Shown here one piece after another: positions 25,586-35,297 of a DNA stretch of 64,000 nucleotides. Position numbers and translations under genes: made by a program. Source of the stretch: Kitasatospora paranensis (GTDB lineage: Bacteria; Actinomycetota; Actinomycetes; Streptomycetales; Streptomycetaceae); NCBI RefSeq assembly GCF_039544005.1, contig NZ_BAABKV010000001.1, positions 868,001 through 932,000 of the forward strand, read 5' to 3'. Numbering within the stretch: position 1 is the stretch's first letter; each line of letters opens with the position of its first letter. The notes beneath the pieces are model-generated. The model was not told the DNA's origin. It was given only the letters and a program-made list of their open reading frames with translations, and did not search any database.

Positions 25586-26975
25586 CTACACCGGCAGGAG
25601 GCGGCCGACGAGTTCGCCGAGGCGGCGGCTGTTGCGGCAGGCGTGCATGTCGACCAGGGCCGCGTAGGCGTCGGCCGCGGAGTCACCGGTGCCCCACTGG
25701 CCGGCCGGCTCGGGGTTGAGCCAGTGGACGCGGCGGGCGCGGTCGGCGATCCGCTTGAGGGCGGGCAGGTTCGGGTCCCAGCCGTTGGTGCGGGCGTCAC
25801 CGAGGATGAGGACGGAGGTGCGCGGCCCGACCGCGTCGAGGTGGTGGTCGGCGAACTCGCCGAGCGCGGCCCCGTAGTCGCTGCTGCCGTGCCAGCCGGC
25901 GACCCCGGCCTCGGTGAGGATGCGCCGGCCGAGGTCGGCCGGATCCGCGGAGCCTGCGGTGACCAGCCGGGTGACCTCAGCGGTCCGGTTCACGAAAGCG
26001 AACACCCGCACCTTGCTGAACTGGTCGTGCATGGCCTGGACGAGCAGCATGGTGAAGTTCGCGAATCCGGCGACCGAGCCGGACACGTCGCAGAGCAGGA
26101 CGATCTCGGGCCGGCCCGGCCGGTGCCGGCGGTACGCGGGGCGCAGCGGGACACCGCCGGTGGAGAGCGAACGGCGCAGGGTGCGGCGCAGGTCGATCCG
26201 GCCGCGGGCGGCCCGGCGGCGGCGGGCGGCCAGCCGGGTGGCGAGCTTGCGGGCCAACGGGTGGACGGTGCGGCGCAGTTCGGCGAGCTGGTCGCGGCCG
26301 GCGACGAGGAAGTCGACGGTATCGGCGCTGGGGGCGACGGCCCGTTCGGCGATCCGGTCGGTGCCGCGCAGTTCGGCGACGCGACGGCGCGCCTCGGTGC
26401 CGACCTGGGCGCGGAACGCCCGGATGCGGCGGCGGATCTCGTCCTCGGCCAGGCGGTCCGCGAGATCGGCCGCGAGGTCGGCGCCGTCGGGTCGCGGGCC
26501 GGCCCGCAGCGCGGCGAGGACCCGGGCGAGCAGGGTCTCGGGCTGGAGCCGGCCGAGCGTCTGGTGGGCGGACCAGCCGTCCGAGGCGGGCGTCGAGCCG
26601 TAGCGGCCGAGCGCGTCCACGGCCTCGCCCGCGATCCGGGTCAGCTCCCCGGTCGTCGGCGGCCAGCGCGTCGGCGAGGCGGTCCCGGAGCTCGTCGACG
26701 GTGCGGTCGGCGGCTCCGCGGGCGGCTTCGGGCGTGCCCACCCCGAGCGGGAAGTAGAGGTCGAACGTGGCGTCGAAGACGGCGCGTTGGCCGTTGGTGC
26801 GCAGCAGGGCGGCGGCCAGGCCCTCGCGGACGTGCTCACGGTGCGCGAGGCCGAGGACGTCGAGGACGGCGGCGGCGTCGACGGTCTCGGCCGGCCCGAT
26901 CCGCAGGCCGTGGCCGCGCAGGGCACGGACGAAGCGGGTCAGCCGCTCGGCGAGCACGTCGGCCGGCCCGCTCAC
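25586..26975 (-). CDS. VWA-domain protein (CoxE-like), one frame break
   Basis: GTG 26975 overlaps the MoxR stop (GTGA). The N-terminal helical part (LAERLTRFVRALRGHGLRIG, EHVREGLAAALLRT) is followed by a break near 26647, an extra G (or two lost) in a run of four, then a helical middle. A von Willebrand factor A domain starts about IVLLCDVSGSVAGF (MIDAS DxSxS) and runs through VLILGDARTNGWD to the C-terminus. MoxR AAA ATPases with VWA partners work as metallochaperone- or chaperone-like remodelling pairs. The client here is unknown. About 462 residues when repaired. Confidence 0.83.
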
Positions 26976-27865
26976 GCCAGGGTCAGCTTCCGGGTGGCCG
27001 CCACGATGTCGTCCTGGTGCTTGAGGACGACGCCGAGGCTGGCCCGGACGACGGCGTCGTCGAGGGTGCCGGCGCCGAGCGCGAGCAGGGTCCGGGCCCA
27101 GTCGACGGTCTCCGCGACGGACGGCGCCTTGCGCAGGTCCATCGCGCGCAGCGCGCCCACGACCTGGACGAGCGAGGCGGCGAGGACCTCGTCGAGGCCG
27201 GGGACCTTCAGCGCGACGATGCGCCGTTCGAGCTCCGGCTCGGGGTAGTCGAGGTGCAGGAACAGACAGCGGCGGCGCAGGGCCTCGGAGAGCTCGCGGC
27301 TGGCGTTGGAGGTGAGCAGGACGAACGGTCGGCGGGTCGCGGTGATCGTGCCGAGCTCGGGAACGGTGACCTGGAAGTCGCCGAGGACCTCCAGGAGGAG
27401 GCCTTCGACCTCGAGGTCCGCCTTGTCCGTCTCGTCGATCAGCAGCACGGTCGGCTCGTCGCCGCGGATCGCGGTGAGCAGCGGCCGGGTGAGCAGGAAC
27501 TCCTCGCCGAAGATGTCCGTCCTGGCCTCGTCCCAGCTCTCCTCGCGGCCGGCGGTGATCCGCAGCAGCTGCTTGGCGTGGTTCCACTCGTACAGGGCGC
27601 GGGACTCGTCGATGCCCTCGTAGCACTGCAGGCGGACGAGGCGGGCGGCGCCGACCCGGGCGACGGCCTTGGCGAGTTCGGTCTTGCCGACCCCGGCGGG
27701 GCCCTCGACGAGCAGCGGCTTGCCGAGCCGGTCGGCGAGGAAGACGGTGGTGGCGACGGCCGTGGAGGCGAGGTAGCCGACCGCGGCGAGCCTGGCGGAG
27801 ACGTCGTCCACGGAGCTGAAGAAGCCCGTCCCGGCTGCCTGCCGGTCGTCGTCGCTGCTGCTCAT
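26972..27865 (-). CDS. MoxR family AAA+ ATPase
   Basis: A 297-residue protein. Walker A is VEGPAGVGKTELAKAV, Walker B VLLIDETDKAD, sensor 1 FVLLTSN, and the second-region arginine lies in LRRRCLFLHLDYP. The segment LQCYEGIDESRALYEWNHAKQLL is typical of the MoxR subgroup paired with CoxE-type VWA proteins. Stop and start overlap by four bases with the VWA gene, so the two proteins are made together. Confidence 0.92.
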   Translation of the reverse strand: MSSSDDDRQAAGTGFFSSVDDVSARLAAVGYLASTAVATTVFLADRLGKPLLVEGPAGVGKTELAKAVARVGAARLVRLQCYEGIDESRALYEWNHAKQLLRITAGREESWDEARTDIFGEEFLLTRPLLTAIRGDEPTVLLIDETDKADLEVEGLLLEVLGDFQVTVPELGTITATRRPFVLLTSNASRELSEALRRRCLFLHLDYPEPELERRIVALKVPGLDEVLAASLVQVVGALRAMDLRKAPSVAETVDWARTLLALGAGTLDDAVVRASLGVVLKHQDDIVAATRKLTLA

Positions 27866-27939
27866 CCCGCGTACTCCCCTTCACCGCATCCGCTGCACCG
27901 CGTCCGCGCCCGAGCGCGCCGCCCCACCCTACTGGTCGG

Positions 27940-28601
27940 TCACTTCCGGGTCACGGGGGACGGCACCGGCGTCCCCGGCGCGGCCGTCGGTGCCGCGGGT
28001 GCGGTGAGGGCGGTGAGCAGGGGGCGAGGAAGCGGCGTTCGAGGTGGCCGGGCGGCAGGAGATCGGGTTCGACGTAGCTCTGGGCCAGGCCGCCCTCGCG
28101 GATGGCGACCAGGAGGCGGGCGACCTCGTCCGGGTCCGCCGTCAGGGTACGGCCGGCGCGGGCGAGGTGGGCGGTGAGTCCGCGGGCGAGTTCGGTGCGC
28201 AGCCGGGCGTCGTGCCGGGCGAGGACCCAGGCGGCCTGCGGGTCGCGGATGGCGTGCAGGGTGAACTCGGTGGTGACCAGGTACCAGTCGCGCTCGGCGG
28301 GGTCGATCTCGACCAGGGCGTCGACCAGGGCATCGACGGTGAGGTCGGCCTCGGCGGCGACGGCGGCGATGCGTTCGCCGATCCGGCGGACGGTCCGTTC
28401 GCTGTGCTCGTCGAAGAGCGCGAGGAACAGCTCTTCCTTGCTGCTGAAGTTGGAGTAGAACGCGCCGCGGGTGTAGCCGGCGCGGGCACAGACCTGCTCG
28501 ATGGTGGCGGCACCGAAGCCGTGCTCGGCGAAGGTCGCCAGCGCGGCCCGGAGCAGCGCTGCCCGGGTGCGCGGACGGCGGCTGGTGGTGCCCTTGGGCA
28601 T
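27940..28601 (-). CDS. TetR family regulator, frame break near the C-terminus
   Basis: ATG 28601. The helix-turn-helix is clear: LLRAALATFAEHGFGAATIE then VCARAGYTRGAFYSNFSSKEELFLALF. The helical ligand-binding domain follows to about residue 193. At 28020-28024 (five G on the plus strand where six are needed) the frame shifts; the restored ending is LLTALTAPAAPTAAPG, stopping at 27940. It is divergent from the class II aldolase gene; two inverted repeats between them (28757-28773, 28783-28798) are likely its operators. Confidence 0.85.
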
Positions 28602-28627
28602 CGGCTCTCCGGATTCGGGACGGGGAC

Positions 28628-28663
28628 GGGGCGGCGGCCGGGGCGGCGGCCGGGGCGGCGGCC
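28628..28663. repeat. Three tandem copies of a 12-base GC repeat
   Basis: GGGGCGGCGGCC occurs three times without mismatch (28628-28639, 28640-28651, 28652-28663) just upstream of the TetR start, flanked by two GATTCGGGACGG copies. It would transcribe into the TetR 5' region and could vary in copy number. Confidence 0.6.
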
Positions 28664-28756
28664 GGGATTCGGGACGGTGGCCGCCGGGGGCGGGACGCGG
28701 CCCGGTCTCGGTGCGGGTGATCACCGGCCACGATACCGAGTCCCCTCGCATACAGG

Positions 28757-28798
28757 AATGCATCCGATGCATTGGCACATCGGATACACGGATGTATC
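28757..28798. promoter_or_regulatory. Two inverted-repeat operators between TetR and aldolase genes
   Basis: AATGCAT-CCG-ATGCATT (28757-28773) and GATACA-CGGA-TGTATC (28783-28798), both with perfect arms, start 26 bases apart in an AT-rich island. They lie between the divergent TetR (28601) and aldolase (28840) starts. Confidence 0.55.
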
Positions 28799-28839
28799 TT
28801 TTGGGCGTCCGCACCGCCGCCGACCTCTGGAGCCCCGCC

Positions 28840-29648
28840 ATGACCTCCCCGCTGCCGTCCTCGCTGGCCGCCGCCGTCGGCCCCGTCCCGGAGGGTGTGC
28901 TGCTGCCACTCCCCCGACCTTCGACTCGGTGGAGGCCGAACGGCAGTACCGTAAGGAGCAACTCGCGGCGGGCTTCCGGCTGTTCGGCCGGTTCGGCTTC
29001 TCCGAGGGCGTCGCCGGCCACATCACCGTGCGCGACCCGGAGAACCCGCAGTGGTTCTGGGTCAACCCCTTCGGGATGGCCTTCGGCCAGATCAAGGCCT
29101 CCGACCTGATCCTCGTCGACCACGAGGGCAACCTGCTGCACGGGCGCCGGCCGGTCAACAAGGCCGCCTTCGTGATCCACTCCCAGGTGCACGCGGCCCG
29201 CCCGGACGCGGTCGCCGCCGCGCACTCCCACTCGCTCCACGGCAAGGCCTTCTCCAGCCTCGGCATCCCGCTCGCCCCGATCACCCAGGACGCCTGCGCG
29301 TTCTTCGAGGACCACGCCGTCTACAGCGACTACCGCGGAGTCGCCAACGAACTGGAGGAGGGCAAGCGGATCGCCGCCGCCCTCGGCAGCGGCAAGGCGG
29401 CCATCCTGCAGAACCACGGCCTGCTCACGGTCGGCGAGTCGGTGGCCGAGGCGGTCTGGTGGTTCGTCACCATGGAACGGTCGTGCCAGGCACAGCTGTT
29501 GGCGATGGCCGCCGGGACACCGAAGCTGATCGACCGGGAGACCGCGCTGCTCACCCGCGGGCAGATCGGCAGCCACCTGGCCGGCTGGTTCCAGGCCCGC
29601 CCGCTGTGGGACCAGATCACCGCCTCCGACCCCGACCTGTTCGACTGA
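28840..29648 (+). CDS. Class II aldolase/adducin family protein, one frame break
   Basis: ATG 28840 gives TSPLPSSLAAAVGPVPEGV, then the frame breaks at 28911-28915 (five C where six are needed: LPLPPTFDSVEAERQYRKEQ). The body has the family pattern: FSEGVAGHITVRDPENP, LILVDHEGNLLHG, FVIHSQVHAARPDAVAAAHSHSLHGKAFS (zinc His), ALGSGKAAILQNHGLLTVG. About 269 residues. Fuculose-phosphate-aldolase-like fold; many such proteins are not true aldolases and the substrate is unknown. A divergent TetR probably controls it. Confidence 0.82.
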
Positions 29649-29732
29649 GCCCGGACGCACCGGCACCGGTCCGGTCCCCGAAGGGATCGGACCGGGCGGT
29701 GCGAGTGGTGCGGGCCGCCGGTGGTCGCCCGC

Positions 29733-30197
29733 TCAGTACTCGCCCTTGATCACGAAGTAGGAGCCGCGGATCTCGCCGGCCAGCTTCGACTTCTGACGCG
29801 CGAACTTGAAGCGCGAGGCCAACTCCTCGGGGACTTCCATGCCCTCCGAGAGCTTGAACCCGACCGCGCGCTTCGCCCCCTCCTCGATGCTGTACATCAC
29901 GTTGACCGACAGGCCGGACTCGTAGAACACGTAGGCCATCCGGATGCCCTCCACCTCGAAGGCAGTGACCTCCAGCGGGCGGGCCGCGATGACGATCTCG
30001 CGCTCCTCGGCGAGAATGCGGTGCACCCAGTCGAGCGTCCCGGACGCCTCGTCGGCGGGATCGACCGTGAAGACGTGGTCGTACTTGTTCTTGAAGTAGC
30101 GCGCCTCGTTGGCGCGCAGGCCGGCGAGGGACTCCGCGACCGGAGACGACTCCAGGCCGACGGTGGACACGTTCACGAAGTCGACGACGTACGGCAC
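29733..30197 (-). CDS. Conserved small actinobacterial protein, function unknown
   Basis: A 154-residue soluble protein without signal peptide or membrane helix. It is rich in charged residues and beta/alpha alternation (PYVVDFVNVSTVGLES, EARYFKNKYDHVFTVDP, FEVEGIRMAYVFYESGLSV, LAGEIRGSYFVIKGEY). The composition is unlike the noisy GC background and the sequence looks strongly conserved, but I do not recognise a named family. It is monocistronic. Confidence 0.65.
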   Translation of the reverse strand: MPYVVDFVNVSTVGLESSPVAESLAGLRANEARYFKNKYDHVFTVDPADEASGTLDWVHRILAEEREIVIAARPLEVTAFEVEGIRMAYVFYESGLSVNVMYSIEEGAKRAVGFKLSEGMEVPEELASRFKFARQKSKLAGEIRGSYFVIKGEY

Positions 30198-30303
30198 GGA
30201 CCCTCCTGGTGTCGATCTGTCAGGGCGACTGTAACGCCACTCCCGTCGGGCGCAGCCGGGGACACGATGCCCGGGAGGGGGTAGCTGGAGGGGGTGCCGG
30301 GCG

Positions 30304-30510
30304 TCAGCCCAGGGCCTCGGCCGGGGCGCAGGTCCGGCAGGCCATCCGGCGGGCGGGCTGCGGCGCGGTCGAGGCTCCCGTGCCGCTCAGGTGGTGGACG
30401 GCGTCGGCCACCACCCGCACGTGGTCCCCGCAGAGGCCCGCACCGCAGTGGTGACAGACGGCGACGGCCGTCCGGGTGCGCCCTGCGGTCGAGCAGTCGT
30501 AGCACTCCAT
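30304..30510 (-). CDS. DUF2180 family zinc-binding small protein
   Basis: A 68-residue protein from ATG 30510. MECYDCSTAGRTRTAVAVC, CHHCGAGLCGDH and CRTC supply paired cysteines and a His typical of the DUF2180 zinc-ribbon-like family of streptomycetes. Function is not established. Confidence 0.82.
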   Translation of the reverse strand: MECYDCSTAGRTRTAVAVCHHCGAGLCGDHVRVVADAVHHLSGTGASTAPQPARRMACRTCAPAEALG

Positions 30511-30774
30511 GGCCGGACTCCCTTCCCTCGGCCCGCTGCGCCGAGGCGGTACGCCCCTCCGGAAGCCTCCCCCGCGCGGCACCCCGCCACACGGGCCCCA
30601 CCGCACGGCGCGGACACCGGCCGACCCGGCGCGCGCCGGGGCCGCAGGACGCGTCCCGGCAGGTCGCGCCCCCACCGGCCCCGGCGTGCCGAATGCGACG
30701 CGCCGGGTGATGCTGGTGATCACGCAGCCGACCGGCGAGGTCTCGGCGGCGCCGGCGACGGACCGGAGGTCATC

Positions 30775-31038
30775 GTGTTCCAACTGCTCTGGATTCTGCT
30801 GATCGGGTTCATCCTCGGCGTGCTGGCCAAGCTCATCCTGCGCGGCCCCCAGTCCATCCCCTGGTGGCTCACCATGCTGCTCGGCGCCGCCGGCGCCCTG
30901 CTCGGCAACGCGGTGTCCGGCTGGATCGGGGTGCGCCACACCTCGGGCATCGACTGGATCCGCCATCTGCTGCAGGTCGGCTTCGCCGTCCTGCTGGTCG
31001 CGGTCGTCGCGCCCGTCTGGTCCCGCCGGAAGACCTGA
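30775..31038 (+). CDS. Small membrane protein of GlsB/YeaQ/YmgE type
   Basis: An 87-residue protein from GTG 30775, with GGAGG five bases before it. Three hydrophobic helices (WILLIGFILGVLAKLIL, LTMLLGAAGALLGNAVSGWI, LLQVGFAVLLVAVVAPVW) separated by glycine-containing turns resemble transglycosylase-associated (GlsB/YeaQ) proteins, which are general-stress membrane proteins. The match is by pattern only. Confidence 0.68.
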   Translation: MFQLLWILLIGFILGVLAKLILRGPQSIPWWLTMLLGAAGALLGNAVSGWIGVRHTSGIDWIRHLLQVGFAVLLVAVVAPVWSRRKT

Positions 31039-31221
31039 CCCCCGGCAGACCCGACCCACCGGCCCGTCCCGGGCCCTGCGGGGAGGAACCGCACGCACTG
31101 TTCGGGCCCGAGGCCCGTTGCGCTCCCGGCGCGGCGGGCCTCGGGCCTGGGCGCACGACCCCCTCCGGCAGGCCCTAGAATCGCTCCGCCGTCGGGCCGA
31201 CCGGCCCGGGACGGCGGAGCC

Positions 31222-31578
31222 GTGAGCAACAGGGGGCGGATGAGCCGCGTCAGAACGGGCCTGGTGGGCGCCGTGGTGGCGGCCGTCGCCTCGGTGTGGA
31301 CGATCTCGGCGATCGCCCACCGCTGGACGGGCTGCCTCGACCGCGTCGAGGCCGGGCCGCGGACGGCCCTGGTGCTGATCCTGCCCGCCTGCTTCCTGCT
31401 GCAGCTCGGCACCGGCGCCCTCTGCGCCTACCTGGCCTCGCGGTCGGGCCTGCTCACCCGCTTCCGGGATCCGCAGGTCGCGGCGTACGCGGTGACGGCC
31501 GTCGGCATTCTCGTCCTCGCCGCAGGGCTCGTCGCGGCCGCCGGTGCGCCCGCAGCCGGCCCGGGCTGCCACGGGTAG
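31222..31578 (+). CDS. Predicted membrane protein, unknown function
   Basis: A 118-residue protein from GTG 31222 (GGCGGAG upstream; ATG 31240 also in frame). Three hydrophobic helices at about 10-30, 48-72 and 84-108. One cysteine in the first loop (WTGCLDRVEAG) and one near the end (GPGCHG) could pair outside the membrane. No family recognised. Confidence 0.55.
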   Translation: MSNRGRMSRVRTGLVGAVVAAVASVWTISAIAHRWTGCLDRVEAGPRTALVLILPACFLLQLGTGALCAYLASRSGLLTRFRDPQVAAYAVTAVGILVLAAGLVAAAGAPAAGPGCHG

Positions 31579-31647
31579 CGCGGCACCGGATCCGGGCCAC
31601 CGCCCGGCCGAGGCATCAGGGGGATCCGGGCCGCCGGGACGGCAGGG

Positions 31648-32388
31648 TCACAGCCCCGACGGGAAGGCGAACGAGCCCGGCACGGCGACCTTGGCGTTCT
31701 CGGCCGCGGTGCCGTAGACCAGCGCGATCTCGTCGTGCGCGCCCAGCTTGATCGCGGCCGGGTCCCCGGTCACGGCCTTGCCGTTCACGTAGGCGGTCAG
31801 GGTGTGGTCCGCGTCCGTCTTCAGACCGCCGAGGTGGTCCGCGGACATCGACACCTGCCACTCGGTCATGAACTGCCCGAGCGTGAAGTCCGCCTGGACG
31901 GGGGACTCGATGTGGATCACGCCGGTGGTGTCGTGGGTGTGCAGCGGGCTGATCTGCTGGCTCTGCTCGTCGATGCCGACCAGCGCCGGGACGGTCACGG
32001 CCTTGCCGTCGGCGAAGACGTCGAGGTGGGCGTGGATGTGGAGGGCCGTTCCCTCCGCGCTCAGCATGGGCAGCCCGGCCGCCGCCACAGCCGTCGCGGC
32101 GCCGGAACCCTCCGGCGCCGGCCACGGCGGAGGTGTGGTGCGGCCCTCGGCGGTCGTCCGCGGCTGGGACGGGATGGCGGTGGCGGTGGCGGTCGCGGTG
32201 GCCGCGGCGCCGCCTCCCGAACCGTGGTCGTTGGTCGTCACGACGAGAGCGGTGATCCCGCCCACCAGCGCCAGCGCGGCGGCGGCGATGCCGCCGCGCA
32301 CCAGCAGCCGGTTGCGGCGCTCGCGCCGGGCCTCGGCGGCCTGCTCGGCGGCTATCCGGCTGCGGCGGTCGGTGGGCTTGCTGCTCAT
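31648..32388 (-). CDS. Membrane-anchored exported protein with conserved His-rich motifs
   Basis: A 246-residue protein from ATG 32388. A basic N-terminus and one helix (about 31-53, LVRGGIAAAALALVGGITAL) anchor an extracytoplasmic Thr/Ala/Pro linker and a C-terminal domain. That domain has LHIHAHLDVFADG, ISPLHTHDTTGVIHIESP and FTLGQFMTEW. HxHxH and HTHD look like a metal site, and this block recurs in bacterial exported proteins, sometimes beside thioredoxin-like domains. I do not know a function. The gene lies downstream of the LCP gene on the same strand. Confidence 0.6.
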   Translation of the reverse strand: MSSKPTDRRSRIAAEQAAEARRERRNRLLVRGGIAAAALALVGGITALVVTTNDHGSGGGAAATATATATAIPSQPRTTAEGRTTPPPWPAPEGSGAATAVAAAGLPMLSAEGTALHIHAHLDVFADGKAVTVPALVGIDEQSQQISPLHTHDTTGVIHIESPVQADFTLGQFMTEWQVSMSADHLGGLKTDADHTLTAYVNGKAVTGDPAAIKLGAHDEIALVYGTAAENAKVAVPGSFAFPSGL

Positions 32389-32688
32389 GTGCGGTGTCTC
32401 CCGGATGTCGGCTCGGTCCCCCCGCCCCCGGTGCTCCCCCGCGTTCCTGCGGCTCCCCGCGCCGCTCGCCGGCGGCCCGCCCGGGCGCGTGCCGGTCTCC
32501 CGGCCCCGCCGCCCTGCTTCCAGTGTGCCGGACCGGTGGCGGAACCCGCCCTGTCCGGGGGGGTCACCCCGGACACACCGGCGCTCTCCGGCACGGTGGG
32601 TCGGGATGCGGAGGATCGCCTCTTCCTGCACCTGCCCCCGGGCGGCCTGGAACTCCCCCGTCCGGGGCGAGGTCGATACGGAGGCCGG

Positions 32689-33980
32689 TCAGCCGTAGCT
32701 GACGTCGGCGCAGAGGTCGGTGTCGGCGGTACGAGGGGCGCGGCCGGGCCCGCTCGGGGCCGCGGGGGCCGGGGTGGACATACCGCCGGCCGCCGTGACT
32801 GCCGGGTCCGCCGGGTCCGCCGGGTCCGCCGGGACGGTGTCGGCGGGGGCGGCGGCGGTCGGCGGGACGGCCCCGGCGGTGGGGGCGGCCGTTTGCGCGG
32901 CGGCCCCGGGGCCTCCGGCGCGTCGAGGGCGCGGTCGGCCCTGAGGGCCCGCCAGAGCCGGTCGGCGTCCGGCTGGAGCAGGGCGACCCGAGCGCCCTGG
33001 TAGCGCCAGGGCGCGGTGACGAAGGCCACGTCGTGCAGCGGGAGGTTGCGCAGCGAGGCGGCGAACGACACCAGCTTCTGCACTGAACCGAGGCCGGGGT
33101 CGACGGTGAGCGCCCGGGAGGCCGCCTCGGCGAGCGGCAGCAGGGTCGCCGGATCCATCCCCGCCCCCTTGACCTGGCGCAGCAGGGACGAGAGGAAGGC
33201 CTGCTGCCGCTTCGTCCGGCCGATGTCGGAGCCGTCCCCGAGGCCGTGCCGCAGCCGGACGTAGTCCACGGCGGACTGCCCCGCGACCCGCTGCCGGCCG
33301 GCGGCGAAGATCTCCCGGCCCTGGTAGGGCAGGCCCGGGTCCAGGTCACGTTCGGTGACGGCGTGCGGCAGGCAGACCTCGACGCCGCCGACCGCATCGG
33401 CCATGGCGGCGAACCCCCGGAAGTCGACCACCGCGGTGTGGTCGATCCGCAGCCCGGTCAGCTGCTCCACGGTGTTCTGGGTGCACGCCGGGTTGCCCCG
33501 GCCGCTGTCGCCGAGGGAGAAGGCGCTGTTGAACATCTCCCCGGTGCGGGGCGCCGTCCACCCGCCGTCGGGCAGGCGGCAGGACGGGATGTCGACCAGG
33601 GCGTCACGGGGGATCGAGACCCCGACGGCGTGCCGGTGGTCGGCGTAGACGTGCAGCAGGATCGTGGTGTCGGAGCGGGCACCGCCGACCTCACCGCCGC
33701 CCAGGTCCCGGTTGGCGCCGTCGCGCGAGTCGGAGCCGATGAGCAGGACGTTGACGGGCGTGCGGCCGTCGGCGTCCGGCCCGGCCGCGACCGGGCGGTC
33801 CCGGCTGACACCGTCGCCGGAGAAGGTGTGGATGCTGCCGTTCAGCCGCTCGTACAGCAGGCCGCCGGCCAGGGCGGCGACGACCACCGTGCCGACGACC
33901 GACCAGACCACCAGCGCCCGGCGACGACGTCGGACGGTGCCGCCGGTCGGTGCCGGGCGGCCGGATCCGGTGTCCGCCAT
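32689..33980 (-). CDS. LytR-CpsA-Psr (LCP) family wall-polymer ligase, frame break near the C-terminus
   Basis: ATG 33980. One membrane helix (about 26-46) is followed by an extracellular LCP domain: VNVLLIGSDSRDG, RSDTTILLHVYADHRHAVGV, SIPRDALVDIP, FRGFAAMADAVGGVEVCLP, YVRLRHGLGDGSDIGRTKRQQ. These Asp/Arg residues bind the polyprenyl pyrophosphate. LCP enzymes attach teichoic acid or other glycopolymers to peptidoglycan. Near 32905 one base is lost (CCGGGG(G)CC); the restored C-terminus is an Ala/Pro/Asp-repeat tail ending LCADVSYG at 32689, about 430 residues. An inverted repeat at 34125-34154 lies upstream. Confidence 0.88.
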
Positions 33981-34124
33981 GTACGTCCCCACTCCCCTGC
34001 GCCGATGTCCGCGGGAGCCGCCCGCGGCCGGTCCCGCCCGGCCCGTGGCCCCCGGCCGTGCCGTCCGGCGGCCCGTGCGGCCCGGGATCGGAGCCGGTCC
34101 GCGGATCTCACTGAACTACGACAT

Positions 34125-34154
34125 ACCTGTAGAAACCGACCGCAGCCTACAGGT
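34125..34154. promoter_or_regulatory. Inverted repeat upstream of the LCP gene
   Basis: ACCTGTAG (34125-34132) and CTACAGGT (34147-34154): perfect 8-base arms around 14 bases, in a locally AT-rich spot 145-175 bases before the LCP start. Likely an operator. Confidence 0.45.
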
Positions 34155-34256
34155 GGGCCCCGCCGCCGCCGTGTCGGACCCGCCTGGCCGCACGACGGCG
34201 AATCCACGGACGTCCCACGCCCGGCCGCCGACCGGGCACCCGCTACCGGCCACCCG

Positions 34257-35297
34257 CTACCCGCAGCTGATCAGCCGCAGCAGCGGCGGCACCTCCGGCC
34301 AAGGTGAGGCGCCGCGGTCGACGGCCGCGGCGAGCCGCAGCGCGCCCATCAGCGGATCGCCCTCCGACGGATGGAGGCGGCCCTCGGGCAGCAGGGCCGC
34401 CAGGCGGCCGGCGACCGCGGCCCGCAGGCCCGGCAGCTCGAACAGTCGGCCGGTCAGGGCGATCGACGGCGCGTCGAGGCCTGCGGCAGCCGCCACGGCC
34501 GTGCCGGCGATCTCCTCGGCGGCGCGGTCCAGGATGCCGACGGCCACCGGGTCGCCCGCCACGGCGCAGTCGGCGACCGCCGGCGCCAGGGAGGCCAGCA
34601 GCGCCGCCCGATCGGGCCGCAGCTGGACGGCGGCCGGGAACCCCTCCGGCGGGCCGAACCGCTCGACCGCCCGGGCGAGCAGCGCCGTGGACCCGCCGGG
34701 GCGGCCGTCGTGGGCGCGCAGGGCCGCGTCGAGGGCGGCCCGGCCCAGCCAGGCTCCGCCGCCGCAGTCGCCGAGCAGGTGCCCCCATCCGTCGGAGCGG
34801 TGCCAGCCGGTGGCGAGGTCGGTGCCGAGGGCGATCATGCCGGTGCCCGCCGCGACCACCACGCCGGCCCGCTCCCCGAGCGCACCCGCATAGGCGGCGA
34901 CGGCATCGGCGGCGAGCACCAGCCGGTGGGCGCCGGAGCGCCGGGCGAGCGGTTCGGGCAGGCGGGCCGCGAGGTCGGCGCCGAGGGTGGCCATGCCGGT
35001 GGCGCCGACGGCCAGGGTGTCCACCGTGCCGGCGCCGGTCTCGGCCAGCAGGCCCTCCAGGGCCGGGAGCAGGACGGCCAGCAGCGCGCCGGCGTCGATG
35101 CCCCGGGCGCCCGTCCGGGTCGGGGCCGTGATCTCCGTCCGTGCGGCCGGCGTCAGGCCGCCGGTGCCGTCCGGGCGGGCCAGCGCGACGCGGACGCCCG
35201 TCCCGCCGACGTCCACGCCGGCGACGAGGGCAGCCGGCGTCCGTGGGGCCGGGGCGTCGCGCCGCGGGTGTGCCTGCGGGTCGGTGGGCCGGTCCAC
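34257..35297 (-). CDS. BadF/BadG-type sugar kinase (N-acetylglucosamine kinase-like)
   Basis: A 346-residue protein from GTG 35297, chosen because AGGAGG precedes it. ASKHA-fold ATP motifs: VAGVDVGGTGVRVALA (phosphate 1), AVGATGMATLG, VVVAAGTGMIALG (phosphate 2) and GWGHLLGDCGGGAWLGRAAL, which is typical of GlcNAc kinases. The C-terminal adenosine motif is IALTGRLFELPGL. It probably phosphorylates an amino sugar in the cytoplasm. No transporter is adjacent; the wall-turnover genes are 10 kb away, so a link is only a possibility. Confidence 0.8.
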   Translation of the reverse strand: MDRPTDPQAHPRRDAPAPRTPAALVAGVDVGGTGVRVALARPDGTGGLTPAARTEITAPTRTGARGIDAGALLAVLLPALEGLLAETGAGTVDTLAVGATGMATLGADLAARLPEPLARRSGAHRLVLAADAVAAYAGALGERAGVVVAAGTGMIALGTDLATGWHRSDGWGHLLGDCGGGAWLGRAALDAALRAHDGRPGGSTALLARAVERFGPPEGFPAAVQLRPDRAALLASLAPAVADCAVAGDPVAVGILDRAAEEIAGTAVAAAAGLDAPSIALTGRLFELPGLRAAVAGRLAALLPEGRLHPSEGDPLMGALRLAAAVDRGASPWPEVPPLLRLISCG

